Shown here: positions 1-9,160 of the stretch, in pieces
Numbering within the stretch: the stretch's first letter is position 1
Layout of the letters: each line of letters starts with the position of its first letter
DNA from: CAIVPM01 sp964477265
GTDB lineage: Bacteria; Bacteroidota; Bacteroidia; Chitinophagales; Chitinophagaceae
Assembly (NCBI GenBank): GCA_964477265.1
Contig: CAYZDJ010000001.1
Coordinates: forward strand, 1-64,000
Length of the DNA stretch: 64,000 nt
Reading direction: 5' to 3'
Made by a program: the position numbers and the translations under genes
The notes under the pieces: generated by a model
Databases searched by the model: none
Seen by the model: only the letters and a program-made list of their open reading frames with translations
Told to the model about the DNA's origin: nothing

Positions 1-73
1 CTTTTGTAATTTTATTTAACTTGATTAAAGGTGTATTGCCAATTGTTTCAAGAATATTATTCTTAATATCCAT
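1..73 (-). CDS. Cysteine synthase family protein, N-terminal fragment (cut by window edge)
   Basis: Reading the minus strand from an ATG at 73 gives 24 codons that run off the left edge. The residues include ILETIGNTPLIKLNKI, the N-terminal signature of the PLP-dependent cysteine synthase / cystathionine beta-synthase fold. The family makes cysteine from O-acetylserine and sulfide, or cystathionine from serine and homocysteine; this fragment cannot separate the two. The catalytic lysine lies outside the window. The assignment rests on the TIGNTPL motif and its position right after the start. Confidence 0.75.
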   Translation of the reverse strand, partial: MDIKNNILETIGNTPLIKLNKITK

Positions 74-136
74 TTTTAAAAATTTTGGCAAATGTAGGTG
101 AATGGAAATTGAGAAACTAATGAGTGTTAGTTGAAA

Positions 137-652
137 TTAGAATTCTGTTTTACACTTTTTACAATACCAGCTTGGCTGGCAGTTTGAAACTTCGCAGCCA
201 CCAGAATAAAATTCTTCTTGTTTAATGTCAGGTGAAAAACTCATATTAATCATTAAACCATATTTGATTGGAATTACATCTTTTATTGATTTGCATTTAT
301 CACAAAATACTTCAATTTTTTTCCAATCATATTTGCAAGTTGATGTTAGAGCAATTGTCAAAGGATATTCAGTACTAGAAATTTTATTCAAATTAACTAC
401 TGTGTCTTTACACATATATGAATAAAAAAGTAATAACGAATCAGATGACCTTAAACTATCTATTTTTAAAAGTCCATTTGTAAAAATGTACTTTTTATCA
501 GTAGCAATAACTGTAACATAAAACAAACTAATATTATCCCTATTTGTATTTTTTATAACAGATGCAGTGATGGTTTTGTATTGGGCTTGAGCAAAGTTTG
601 CAGTACAAAAAAGAGCAACCATTAAGATTAATATTTTTAAAAAATTACTCAT
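137..652 (-). CDS. Small secreted protein of unknown function, C-terminal cysteine cluster
   Basis: This 171-residue protein starts with a classical signal peptide (hydrophobic segment about residues 4-20, probable cleavage after AQA near residue 23), so it should be exported to the periplasm or beyond. Nothing in the body resembles a family I know. Cysteines cluster in the last 60 residues (CDKC around 116-119, then GGC, NC, and WYCKKC near the end). That could be a metal site or disulfides, although paired CxxC motifs are more often zinc-binding. The gene ends 64 bp before the cysteine-synthase-like start on the same strand. Confidence 0.6.
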   Translation of the reverse strand: MSNFLKILILMVALFCTANFAQAQYKTITASVIKNTNRDNISLFYVTVIATDKKYIFTNGLLKIDSLRSSDSLLLFYSYMCKDTVVNLNKISSTEYPLTIALTSTCKYDWKKIEVFCDKCKSIKDVIPIKYGLMINMSFSPDIKQEEFYSGGCEVSNCQPSWYCKKCKTEF

Positions 653-785
653 CTATTCTTGCGTTTTCGTTGACTTACAATAGTTCTACCAACCTTAAAT
701 TGTTCCATCATTTTTCAAATATAAAGATTGCAGAAATATTACTATAACTACAACGCTTTTATATTTGCCAACTTAAAGAAATAAT

Positions 786-1556
786 ATGCAAACAGCAGAA
801 AGGGTGAGCCACAGAGATATGAGTGATAATTATGTTTATCAACGTTCTATTTTGGCATATCTGGAAACAGCAAAAATTATAAGTGGTAAAGTTTTAGAAA
901 TAGGAACTGGCAGTGGCTATGGCATCAATGTAGTATCACCAAAGGCAGAAAAGTTTGTGACTATTGACAAATTTGCTGACCCAAAAGTGAAGGAAGAAAA
1001 TGCACACTTAACCAATGTTGAATATTTGCAAATGACTATTCCACCCATTGCAGGCATTGCAGATAATAGTTTTGATTTTGTAATTTCTTTTCAGGTAATT
1101 GAACACATACAAAACGATAAGGAATATGTAAAAGAAATTCATAGGGTGCTTAAGCCTGGTGGAAAATTTATCGTTACCACACCAAATAAGCCAATGAGTT
1201 TAAGTCGTAACCCTTGGCATATTCGTGAATATAAGGTTGAGGAATTGAAAAATCTTTTATTGAAGAACTTCAAATCTGTTGAAACAAATGGCACTTATGG
1301 CAATGAAAAAGTAATGGAATATTACAATAAGAATAAAGAGTCTGTAAACAGGATTATGAAGTATGATATTTTTAATTTACAATATCTTTTACCTCGCCAG
1401 TTACTGCAAATTCCATTTGATATCTTAAACAGAAGAAACAGAAAGAAAATGCTAACTGCAGATAATACTTTAGTTGAAAGCATTCACCATAGCGACTTTT
1501 ACGTTGCACCTGCAAAAGATGACTGTTTGGATTTGTTTTTTATTGCAGAGAAATAA
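786..1556 (+). CDS. SAM-dependent class I methyltransferase (Methyltransf_11 type)
   Basis: This 256-residue protein is predicted to transfer a methyl group from S-adenosylmethionine to an unknown acceptor. Motif I, the glycine-rich SAM loop, is VLEIGTGSGYG at residues 36-46, and an acidic residue (Asp61) closes the next strand. The segment FDFVISFQVIEHI near 94-106 and HRVLKPGGKFIVTTPN near 119-134 are the standard motifs of the UbiE/Methyltransf_11 group. There is no signal peptide, so it should be cytoplasmic. It is not in an obvious operon, so its substrate cannot be inferred from context. Confidence 0.8.
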   Translation: MQTAERVSHRDMSDNYVYQRSILAYLETAKIISGKVLEIGTGSGYGINVVSPKAEKFVTIDKFADPKVKEENAHLTNVEYLQMTIPPIAGIADNSFDFVISFQVIEHIQNDKEYVKEIHRVLKPGGKFIVTTPNKPMSLSRNPWHIREYKVEELKNLLLKNFKSVETNGTYGNEKVMEYYNKNKESVNRIMKYDIFNLQYLLPRQLLQIPFDILNRRNRKKMLTADNTLVESIHHSDFYVAPAKDDCLDLFFIAEK

Positions 1557-1728
1557 TTACAGTTTTTGTTATGAGTAAATGTTTTAGTTGTGTAACTTTT
1601 TTTGTATTGTAATTTCAGCTGTATGTTGTAAAGACAAAACAAAATGGCAAACAGCATAAGACTTAGAAAATGTTGATTTAAAAAGTGTAAATGCTGCACC
1701 AAAATTTTATCAGTTTAAAAAGTATGGT

Positions 1729-2150
1729 TTAGTTTTTAATGATTTTAGAAAACACTTGTCTGTCCACTAATGAATCTGTAGTAATGCTTTTTAGTTTTTC
1801 CTCAGTCTTCCAGGCATTAATGTATTGTGCAGGATTTTTTGCTTCAAATACTTTGCTGACAATAGTTGTATCATTTTGAATGTACAAATGATAAACACGC
1901 TGGCGATAAGGTTTTTCCTGCATTGAAACCATAGATTGCTCCACATAAAAACCAATAGCCATCACTATTTATAGTAATGGGTTTCACTCGCAACATAATA
2001 TTAAAATAAGCTGACTCGTCTTTTGATTGCTGTTCACTGGTAAATTCTCCAGCTATTGTTTTAAATAGTTTTTTCAAATCTTTTTTCTTAACCTTTTGCG
2101 ATTGCGAAAAGAAGTAGATACGACTAGTATTAAGCCAAAAAATAAAAATA
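1729..2150 (-). pseudogene. CpcT/CpeT-like (DUF1001) gene broken by frameshifts
   Basis: Two overlapping minus-strand frames together make one recognisable protein. The upstream frame (to about 1950) reads KKLFKTIAGEFTSEQQSKD and then DGYWF. The downstream frame continues with FYVEQS and KPYRQRVYHLY, ending at a stop at 1729. GYW-YVEQ followed by PYRQRVY is the signature of the CpcT/CpeT family, first known as phycobiliprotein lyases but widespread in non-photosynthetic bacteria. The frames would rejoin if one A were lost from the five-A run at 1947-1951. A signal-peptide-like stretch upstream (about 2100-2150) lies in yet another frame and has no start codon. The C-terminal third expected for the family is not recognisable. 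One homopolymer shift alone could be an assembly error; the several lesions together suggest real decay. Confidence 0.6.
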
Positions 2151-2173
2151 TTTTCCTCTTTGATTGTTTTTAA

Positions 2174-2207
2174 ACAAAACCACCGAAAAAATAATTTTTC
2201 GGTGGGT
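2174..2207 (-). terminator. Intrinsic terminator after the dipeptidase gene
   Basis: On the minus strand an 11-bp perfect stem (CCACCGAAAAA with TTTTTCGGTGG, three-base loop) is followed by a T-rich stretch, 24 bp after the dipeptidase stop codon. Confidence 0.8.
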
Positions 2208-2231
2208 TATGGGTTATTAATTTTTTGTTTT

Positions 2232-3602
2232 TTACTTTTTCATTTCTGTATAAAACTGGTGGAAATATGGTATGGTTTCAATGCCTTTGTAGTAATTGAA
2301 AATATCATATTTTTCATTAGGGCTGTGTAAATTATCACTATCCAAACCAAAGCCCATAAATATTATTTTAATTCCAAGCTCCTTTTCAAATAAAGCACAA
2401 ATAGGAATGCTGCCACCACCACGAATAGGAATTGGCTCTTTACCAAATGTAGCAAACACAGCCTTTTCAGCAGCTTTATATTCAATACTATCAATTGGTG
2501 TTAAATAAGGCTCACCTCCATGATGTTCGCTTGCTTTTACAACTACACCTTCTGGAGCAATACTTTCAAAATGTTTCAATAAAATTTCTGTAATTTTTGT
2601 ACTATTTTGATTAGGAACAAGACGTGTAGAAATTTTTGCAAAAGCTTTACTTGGCAAAACAGTTTTTGCACCTTCACCTGTATAACCTCCCCAAATTCCA
2701 TTAAGCTCTAATGTAGGGCGAATGCCAGTTCTCTCATTGGTAGAATATCCTTTTTCGCCCCAAAGTTTATCAACTCCTAAATCTGTTTTATATTCATTTT
2801 CATTGTATGGAATATGGCTCATTTTTTCCCTTTCTTCAGCACTTGCTTCCAATACATCATCATAAAAACCTGGAATAGTAATGTGATTATTTTCATCGTG
2901 ACAAGATGCAATCATTTTAGCCAACATCGTTATAGGATTTGCCACTGCACCACCATACACACCACTATGCAAATCCCTGTTTGGTCCAGTTACTTCTACT
3001 TCAATGTAACTTAATCCACGAACACCAACATCAAGGCTTGGGTTTTCCATGCTCAACATGCTGCTGTCACTTATTAAAATCACATCAGCTTTTAGCAAGT
3101 CTTTATTTGCTTTAACAAATGTTCCCAGATTAGGACTTCCAACCTCTTCTTCACCTTCGATGATAAACTTTATATTACAAGGCAAAGTGTTGGTTGCAAC
3201 CATTGTTTCAAATGCTTTTACATGCATAAAAACCTGTCCTTTATCATCACAGCTTCCTCTTGCAAAAATTTTTCCATCACGAATGTTTGGTTCAAATGGC
3301 GGTGTTGTCCATAAATCTAAAGGTTCGGCAGGTTGCACATCATAATGTCCATAAACCAATACTGTTGGCAAACTTGCATCAAATATTTTTTCTCCATACA
3401 CCACAGGATGCCCAGCAGTTTCATAAATAGTTGCAGTAGTTGCACCAGCTTTTACCAAATGTTCTTTAACACTGTTAGCACAAGTAATCATATCATTTTT
3501 ATGTTCACTTTTTGCACTAATACTTGGTATTCTTAAAAGGTCTAACAACTCGTTTAAAAATCTGTCTTTATGTTGTTGTTGATAATCTTTCCAAACTTGC
3601 AT
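2232..3602 (-). CDS. M20 family dipeptidase
   Basis: This 456-residue metallopeptidase should hydrolyse dipeptides or short peptides in the cytoplasm using two zinc ions. The zinc-site motif VLVYGHYDVQ lies at residues 81-90 (His86 and Asp88), and ARGSCDDKGQ near 114-123 carries the bridging aspartate. FIIEGEEEVGSPN near 147-159 holds the catalytic and metal-binding glutamates. The dimerisation (lid) domain follows around 200-350, and the last zinc histidine is probably in the FGLDSDNLHSPNE segment near 425. Length and order match the carnosinase/CNDP-like M20 dipeptidases. No signal peptide is visible. It is a single-gene unit with its own terminator. Confidence 0.88.
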   Translation of the reverse strand: MQVWKDYQQQHKDRFLNELLDLLRIPSISAKSEHKNDMITCANSVKEHLVKAGATTATIYETAGHPVVYGEKIFDASLPTVLVYGHYDVQPAEPLDLWTTPPFEPNIRDGKIFARGSCDDKGQVFMHVKAFETMVATNTLPCNIKFIIEGEEEVGSPNLGTFVKANKDLLKADVILISDSSMLSMENPSLDVGVRGLSYIEVEVTGPNRDLHSGVYGGAVANPITMLAKMIASCHDENNHITIPGFYDDVLEASAEEREKMSHIPYNENEYKTDLGVDKLWGEKGYSTNERTGIRPTLELNGIWGGYTGEGAKTVLPSKAFAKISTRLVPNQNSTKITEILLKHFESIAPEGVVVKASEHHGGEPYLTPIDSIEYKAAEKAVFATFGKEPIPIRGGGSIPICALFEKELGIKIIFMGFGLDSDNLHSPNEKYDIFNYYKGIETIPYFHQFYTEMKK

Positions 3603-3654
3603 GGCAATTAATTTTTTGTGAGGGCAAATGTAAAGATGTTGTTATTACATAAAA

Positions 3655-3686
3655 TAAAAAAGCTGCCTTAAACTAAAGGCAGCTTT
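3655..3686 (-). terminator. Intrinsic terminator after the BI-1-like gene
   Basis: A 10-bp perfect stem (AAGCTGCCTT / AAGGCAGCTT) with a 6-base loop is followed on the minus strand by a T-rich run. It lies about 26 bp past the stop of the BAX-inhibitor-like gene. Confidence 0.85.
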
Positions 3687-3711
3687 ATAAAATATTTTTA
3701 TTTATTTAGAA

Positions 3712-4485
3712 TTAATCTCTGCTTGAAAACCTGCTTAGTAAGCGAAGCAATTCAATATACAACCACACTAAAGTAATAATTAAACCCATACCACAATACC
3801 ATTCCATAAATTTTGGAGCATTTTGTTCTGCACCTTGTTCTATTCTTTCAAAATCTAAAATTAAGTGCAAAGCACTAATAGCAACCACAAACAAGCTGAT
3901 GCCAATACCTAACATGCTGCTATTGCCAAAATCCATAAAAGGCATATTAACACCAAAGAAACTTAATACAAATCTTATTAAATAAAATACAGCAATACCA
4001 AGCATTGCACTTGATATAATACTTTTAAAACGCTGTGTAGGTTTAATAACCCTAAAATTATATAATAAAAACATAGCTAATGCAACACCAATTGTTAAAC
4101 CTACTGCTGTAATTACAAGTCCAGGAAATTTTTCCTTGAAAGCATCATTTATAACTGCTGATAAGCCACCAACAAATAAACCTTCAAGTGCTGCAAAAAC
4201 AGGTGCTAAATAGGTAGATAAATTGGGCTTAAAAGTTAGTAAAATACCAATACCAAATGCACCAAACATGCCTACATACCAAAGTGTTTTTAATAGACTT
4301 GGGTTACCACTGTCATAAACATTCCAGCTATACATTGCTGCACCTAAAAGCATCAATAGCATAAAACCAAATTTGTTCATGGTACCACGCACTGTCATTG
4401 TGCCTTGTATGTTACCTTTAATGGTTTTGCTTCTATCAAACATTTTATCTGTTAATGTTGGATTGCCTGATTGAAATAAAGACAT
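3712..4485 (-). CDS. BAX inhibitor-1 / YccA-family integral membrane protein
   Basis: A polytopic inner-membrane protein. From the ATG at 4485 it has 257 residues and about seven hydrophobic helices. The reading frame can be extended 10 codons upstream, but MSLFQSGNP at 4485 fits the family better, which usually begins with a short soluble stretch. The family (BI-1/YccA/TMBIM) includes calcium-leak channels and regulators of FtsH proteolysis; which role applies here is not visible. Supporting features are the conserved LDFERIEQGAEQNAPKFMEWY segment before the last helix and the small-residue-rich GLFVGGLSAVI helix. It is transcribed alone with its own terminator. Confidence 0.85.
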   Translation of the reverse strand: MSLFQSGNPTLTDKMFDRSKTIKGNIQGTMTVRGTMNKFGFMLLMLLGAAMYSWNVYDSGNPSLLKTLWYVGMFGAFGIGILLTFKPNLSTYLAPVFAALEGLFVGGLSAVINDAFKEKFPGLVITAVGLTIGVALAMFLLYNFRVIKPTQRFKSIISSAMLGIAVFYLIRFVLSFFGVNMPFMDFGNSSMLGIGISLFVVAISALHLILDFERIEQGAEQNAPKFMEWYCGMGLIITLVWLYIELLRLLSRFSSRD

Positions 4486-4614
4486 AATATAAATTTTTGT
4501 CAAATATATTTTCAAAAATCAAACCAATCAAAATAGTTTATTTTTAAATTACCAAATAAGACATTATGACACTAAACTTGTTTTCGATATTTTCGCAACC
4601 TAATTTTTAAATAA

Positions 4615-6036
4615 ATGATTGAAATTGCAGATAAGGTGCACGATGAGGCAAGGCAAGGCGAAGCATACTCACCATTTTTAAATGATGTTAACCAATATAA
4701 AAAACATTTTTATATTGAAAGCTATGGCTGTGCAATGAACTTTAGTGATAGTGAAATTGTGGCATCTATTTTAAACGATGAAGGTTTTGGTGCAACCAAA
4801 AATGTTGAGGATGCAAATTTGATTTTGATAAATACTTGCAGCATCAGAGATAAGGCAGAGCAAGTAATACGCAAAAGATTAACGGAATTTAAAATTTTAA
4901 AGAGAGAGAAAAAAGGCTTGTTGATTGGAGTGTTAGGTTGCATGGCAGAACGTTTAAAGGCAAAGCTTTTAGAGGAAGAAAAGTTAGTTGATTTGGTTAT
5001 TGGTCCTGATGCTTATAGAAGTTTACCTGGTTTAATTGAAGAAGCAGAAACAGGGCAAAAAGGAGTTAATGTTTTGTTGAGTAGAGATGAAACCTATGGT
5101 GATATTTCTCCAATTCGTTTAGATAGCAATGGCGTTACTGCTTTTGTTTCTATTACACGTGGTTGCAACAATATGTGCAGTTTTTGTGTAGTACCTTTTA
5201 CACGTGGAAGAGAGAGAAGTAGAGATTCAAAAAGTATAATTGCTGAAGCGAAAGACTTGTTTGACAAGGGTTACAGAGAAGTTACGCTTTTAGGACAAAA
5301 TGTAGATAGCTACAAATTTGAAAATGAAAATGAGGCTGTGACTTTTGCGAATTTGTTGGAATTAACTGCACAAATTTCGCCAGAATTAAGGGTTCGTTTT
5401 AGTACATCACATCCAAAAGACATTACAGACGAAGTGTTGTTTACAATGAAGAAGTATGAAAATATTTGCAAGTGTATTCACCTGCCTGTACAAAGTGGTA
5501 ACACAAGGGTTTTAGAATTGATGAACAGAACTTATACACGTGAATGGTATTTGGAAAAATATAACAGAATAAAAGAAATAATGCCAGATTGCAGTGTTAC
5601 AAGCGATATGATTGCTGGCTTTTGTACAGAAACTGAAGATGAACATAGAGACACTTTAAGCTTAATGGAGCATTGCAGGTTTGATTATTCTTATATGTAT
5701 TACTATAGCGAAAGGCCAGGAACTTTGGCAGAAAGAAAATACGAGGATGATGTGCCTGAAGAAATTAAGAAAAGAAGGTTGCAGGAAATTATTGATGTGC
5801 AAAGCAGGCTGAGCAGGGAAAATAATCAACACGATTTAGGACAAACATATAAAGTGTTAATTGAAGCAGAAAGCAAAAAAGACAGCAATGACTGGAAGGG
5901 TAGAAACAGCAATAATAAAGTGTTGGTTTTTGCAAAGGGTAATTATAATTATAAAGAAGGAGATTATGTTTTTGTAAAGGTTAACAGGGTAACACAAGGA
6001 ACGTTGTTGGGAGAGATAGTAGCACACCAATCCTAA
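4615..6036 (+). CDS. miaB: tRNA-2-methylthio-N6-dimethylallyladenosine synthase MiaB
   Basis: This 473-residue radical-SAM methylthiotransferase converts i6A37 to ms2i6A37 in tRNAs that read codons starting with U. The N-terminal MTTase domain carries the three auxiliary-cluster cysteines at about 39 (YGCAMN), 75 (NTCSIR) and 109 (LGCMAE). The radical-SAM CxxxCxxC motif is GCNNMCSFCVVPFTRGRERS, with cysteines at 184, 188 and 191. A C-terminal TRAM-like beta barrel ends in VTQGTLLGEIV. FTRGRERS and the overall length indicate MiaB rather than RimO or MtaB. The start chosen gives the usual short leader before the first domain. A small secreted protein gene follows 24 bp downstream. Confidence 0.95.
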   Translation: MIEIADKVHDEARQGEAYSPFLNDVNQYKKHFYIESYGCAMNFSDSEIVASILNDEGFGATKNVEDANLILINTCSIRDKAEQVIRKRLTEFKILKREKKGLLIGVLGCMAERLKAKLLEEEKLVDLVIGPDAYRSLPGLIEEAETGQKGVNVLLSRDETYGDISPIRLDSNGVTAFVSITRGCNNMCSFCVVPFTRGRERSRDSKSIIAEAKDLFDKGYREVTLLGQNVDSYKFENENEAVTFANLLELTAQISPELRVRFSTSHPKDITDEVLFTMKKYENICKCIHLPVQSGNTRVLELMNRTYTREWYLEKYNRIKEIMPDCSVTSDMIAGFCTETEDEHRDTLSLMEHCRFDYSYMYYYSERPGTLAERKYEDDVPEEIKKRRLQEIIDVQSRLSRENNQHDLGQTYKVLIEAESKKDSNDWKGRNSNNKVLVFAKGNYNYKEGDYVFVKVNRVTQGTLLGEIVAHQS

Positions 6037-6060
6037 AGGGAGTTTATAAATAAAGATTTT

Positions 6061-6588
6061 ATGAAGAAAGTATTGATTTTGATTTTTTGTTTAATTGGTT
6101 TTGTTTGTGTGAATGCACAAAAGGATTCTTCTAAAATTAATGAAAAGCAATACAAAAAATTTTGTGAAAAAAATCCTAATCATGCTTATGTATATATGTA
6201 TGTAACTAAAGGAGGTGTAAAACAAAAATTTTATAAATATTTTTTAAACGATGCTGTTTTTAGAATTATTTATGAAAATAAAATTGAAAAAACCTTTAGA
6301 GATACAACTTCAAAACGCGATGAATTGTTTGACTACTTGGACGTAAATTGGGAGTATATAAAATCGTTAATTCCCTTTATAAAGGAACCAAATTTTCAAA
6401 GCGATTTTGAGAATAAAAAAATTGTAGTAACACAAATTGGTATTAGATATAATGATTTGCATTGTAATCATTTTATACCAAAAAACGAAGAGCAAACAAA
6501 TAAAATTAAAAATGAAGACGCACGAAATGGACAACGTATAATTAATGCAATTGCAAAATATTTTGAAGATAAGTTTAGCAAATCGTAA
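6061..6588 (+). CDS. Small secreted protein of unknown function
   Basis: A 175-residue protein with a clear signal peptide (hydrophobic residues about 4-17, predicted cleavage after NAQ near residue 20). The mature part is charged and rich in Lys and Asn, with no family I recognise. It follows miaB by 24 bp and precedes the sigma-54 activator by 30 bp on the same strand, so the three may be co-transcribed. It may act in the envelope, but nothing in the sequence shows how. Confidence 0.55.
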   Translation: MKKVLILIFCLIGFVCVNAQKDSSKINEKQYKKFCEKNPNHAYVYMYVTKGGVKQKFYKYFLNDAVFRIIYENKIEKTFRDTTSKRDELFDYLDVNWEYIKSLIPFIKEPNFQSDFENKKIVVTQIGIRYNDLHCNHFIPKNEEQTNKIKNEDARNGQRIINAIAKYFEDKFSKS

Positions 6589-6618
6589 CTCTGAAATTAA
6601 CAAATCGCCAAGTAAAAA

Positions 6619-7890
6619 ATGTCAGACATACAATCAATAAAAAACAGGTTTAATATAATAGGTAATTCGCCAGCTTTAAACCATGCTTTAGATACAGCAG
6701 TGCAGGTAGCTGCAACAGATTTAACAGTTTTAATAAATGGCGAAAGTGGCGTTGGTAAAGAAGCTTTCAGCCAAATCATTCATGCACTTTCTACACGCAA
6801 GCATAATCCTTTTATTGCAGTAAACTGTGGTGCCATACCAGAAGGCACAATTGATAGCGAATTATTTGGTCACGAAAAAGGAAGTTTTACAGGAGCTGTT
6901 GATAGCAGAAAAGGATACTTTGAAGCAGTTAATGGTGGTACTATTTTTTTAGATGAAATAGGAGAGTTGCCATTGGGTACACAAGCACGTTTGTTAAGGG
7001 TTTTAGAGAGTGGTGAATATATAAGAGTAGGTAGTAGCAAAGTGCAAAAAACTGATGTTCGTGTTATTGCTGCAACTAATAGAGAGTTGCTTGAATATGC
7101 ACACAAAGGAAAGTTTAGGGAAGATTTGTATTATCGTTTAAGTACAGTGCCAATAAGGGTTCCAGCACTTAGAGACAGGAAAGAAGATATTAATTTATTG
7201 TTCAGAAAATTTGTTGTTGACTTTAGTGAAAGATATAAAACAACTGCTGTACAATTAGACAATGCAGCTAGGGAGTTGCTGATGAATTATCCTTTTCCTG
7301 GTAATATTCGTGAGCTTAAAAACCTTGCAGAACAAGTTTCAGTTTTAAGCCATAGCAACATTATTAATATTGATGAACTAAGAAAATTTTTGCCAGAAAA
7401 AAATTTTAATCGCTTGCCTGTTTTGGCATCTCAGCAAAATCAAAGTGGTGAGTTTGCCAACGAAAGGGAAATTTTGTACAAACTCTTTTTCGATATGAAA
7501 AAAGATGTTACAGAATTAAAGAAAATGTTTTTGGAAATATTGCAAAACCCAGCATTGGCAGGCAATGCAGCACATTATACTAAAGAAAGTTTGATGCAGG
7601 ATTTTCCAATTTTGGCAAATCAGGAGTTTCAGCAAAACAGCAATAATTATCAGCCACAAATTATTCCATCGTATTCAAATCAAAACTCTCAACCTGTTAT
7701 TTTAAACAACGATAATATCCATCATCATGAAGAAGTAGAAGAAAGTTTAAACATAATGGATAAAGAAAAAGAATTAATTATTAAAGCACTTAAAAAACAT
7801 AAAAGCAGAAGAAAAGATGCTAGTGCAGATTTAGGAATTAGCGAAAGAACTTTATACAGAAAGCTGAAGGAATATGATATTGAGGATTAG
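6619..7890 (+). CDS. Sigma-54-dependent transcriptional activator without a receiver domain
   Basis: This 423-residue bacterial enhancer-binding protein drives open-complex formation by sigma-54 RNA polymerase. The AAA+ domain starts almost at the N-terminus: Walker A GESGVGKE at 41-48, the sigma-54 contact loop GSFTGA at 88-93 (the family usually has GAFTGA), Walker B GTIFLDEIGELP at 107-118, and the arginine-finger region REDLYYRLSTVP near 168-179. A Gln/Asn-rich linker (about 265-370) leads to a Fis-type HTH ending RRKDASADLGISERTLYRKL. There is no REC, PAS or GAF sensory domain, so control must come through another protein, expression level or the linker. Confidence 0.9.
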   Translation: MSDIQSIKNRFNIIGNSPALNHALDTAVQVAATDLTVLINGESGVGKEAFSQIIHALSTRKHNPFIAVNCGAIPEGTIDSELFGHEKGSFTGAVDSRKGYFEAVNGGTIFLDEIGELPLGTQARLLRVLESGEYIRVGSSKVQKTDVRVIAATNRELLEYAHKGKFREDLYYRLSTVPIRVPALRDRKEDINLLFRKFVVDFSERYKTTAVQLDNAARELLMNYPFPGNIRELKNLAEQVSVLSHSNIINIDELRKFLPEKNFNRLPVLASQQNQSGEFANEREILYKLFFDMKKDVTELKKMFLEILQNPALAGNAAHYTKESLMQDFPILANQEFQQNSNNYQPQIIPSYSNQNSQPVILNNDNIHHHEEVEESLNIMDKEKELIIKALKKHKSRRKDASADLGISERTLYRKLKEYDIED

Positions 7891-7916
7891 TTCAAAACAT
7901 TATGAATGAAAATAAA

Positions 7917-7944
7917 AATTGGGATGCAATTGCATCCCAATTTT
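7917..7944. terminator. Bidirectional intrinsic terminator
   Basis: A 26-bp perfect palindrome with core GGGATGCAATTGCATCCC, flanked by A and T runs, lies between the convergent sigma-54 activator and homoserine dehydrogenase genes. It can terminate both. Confidence 0.85.
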
Positions 7945-7951
7945 GTTAAGT

Positions 7952-9157
7952 TTAATTTTCTATAATGGCATCATTCAATAAAATCAATGAATTGCCATTT
8001 TCTTTCCACCACCTTGTATTTTTTATTTTTTCAAAATGAATTTTTCCAATTGCATATCCTTTTTGCTTACTTAAATACCATTCATCAATTGCTTCAAAAT
8101 CCTGCTCTGGTATATATTTTTTATCTTCAAAACTTATATAAACTTTTAAGTAAAAATTGTCTGATAAGTTACAAGCTTTTTGATGGTACAGTTTTTTATA
8201 TTCATATTTATAATCATAACGTAATGCAGCAATATCGCTTAATACAGCAGAAGCTGTAGGGAAACTTCCTGCACCCTTACCATAAAAAAATTGTGTTTCA
8301 GAAAATGAAGTTTCTATAACTACCCCATTAAATTCATTTTTTACAAAGTAGAGCTGGTCTGCTTCTTCAACAAATTGAGGTAAAACAAATGCTGCAATTT
8401 TTCCATCATTCAATTTTTTTGCCTGGGCTACCAACTTTATTTGTTGCTTTTTTTCAGAGCCGTATTGTGCATCTTTTGCATTAATATTTTGTATTCCATT
8501 AAAGCACAGATTTGTTGGATGGGTAACAATTCCATAAGCATGATTCAACAATAAACACCATTTGTTAACTGCATCGTAACCTTCCACATCAAGGCTTGGG
8601 TTAGCTTCTGCAAAGCCCAGTTGCTGTGCCTGTTTCAGGGCATTTGTATAACTTGTTTTTTCTTCAAACATCTTTGTTAAAATGTAATTTGTAGAACCAT
8701 TTATAATGCCTTTAATGGAGTGTAACAAATCATTGTCATAGTATTCTTCTAAATTCCTGATGACAGGAATTGATGCACAAACTGATGCTTCATATAAAAA
8801 AGGCAAATCAGTTGTTTGTTGCAACTCCAGCAGTTTTTGTAAATGCTCAGCAATCATTTTTTTGCTGGCACTTACAATGGCTTTGCCATTTTTAAATGCT
8901 GTTGAAACTATTTCAAATGCTGCATCTGCATCACTTATTACCTCAACAATTACATTTATTTCATCATCATTCAGCAATTCATTTTTATCATTAGTAAACA
9001 AACTTTCAGGAGCATTTCTTTTTTTATCAATGTCTTTTATACATACTTTTTTTATTGATGCTTTCAGTGTAGGTGTTTGCTGCAATACTTTATACAAGCC
9101 TTCTCCAACCACACCAAAGCCAAATAAACCTATGGTTAATTTTTTTTGATTTGTCAT
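7952..9157 (-). CDS. hom: Homoserine dehydrogenase
   Basis: This 401-residue enzyme reduces aspartate semialdehyde to homoserine with NAD(P)H, the branch step to methionine and threonine. The Rossmann loop GLFGFGVVGEGL is at about residues 10-21. Homoserine-dehydrogenase segments follow: ASKKMIAEH near 115, YEASVCASIPVIR near 139, GIINGSTNYILTKM near 167, and FAEANPSLDVEGYDA near 195, which carries the catalytic region. An ACT regulatory domain is not obvious in the C-terminal part. The gene starts 3 bp after the trans-sulfuration gene upstream, so it belongs to the SAM-riboswitch operon. The placement suggests that homoserine supply is regulated with methionine demand. Confidence 0.9.
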   Translation of the reverse strand: MTNQKKLTIGLFGFGVVGEGLYKVLQQTPTLKASIKKVCIKDIDKKRNAPESLFTNDKNELLNDDEINVIVEVISDADAAFEIVSTAFKNGKAIVSASKKMIAEHLQKLLELQQTTDLPFLYEASVCASIPVIRNLEEYYDNDLLHSIKGIINGSTNYILTKMFEEKTSYTNALKQAQQLGFAEANPSLDVEGYDAVNKWCLLLNHAYGIVTHPTNLCFNGIQNINAKDAQYGSEKKQQIKLVAQAKKLNDGKIAAFVLPQFVEEADQLYFVKNEFNGVVIETSFSETQFFYGKGAGSFPTASAVLSDIAALRYDYKYEYKKLYHQKACNLSDNFYLKVYISFEDKKYIPEQDFEAIDEWYLSKQKGYAIGKIHFEKIKNTRWWKENGNSLILLNDAIIEN

Positions 9158-9160
9158 TAA

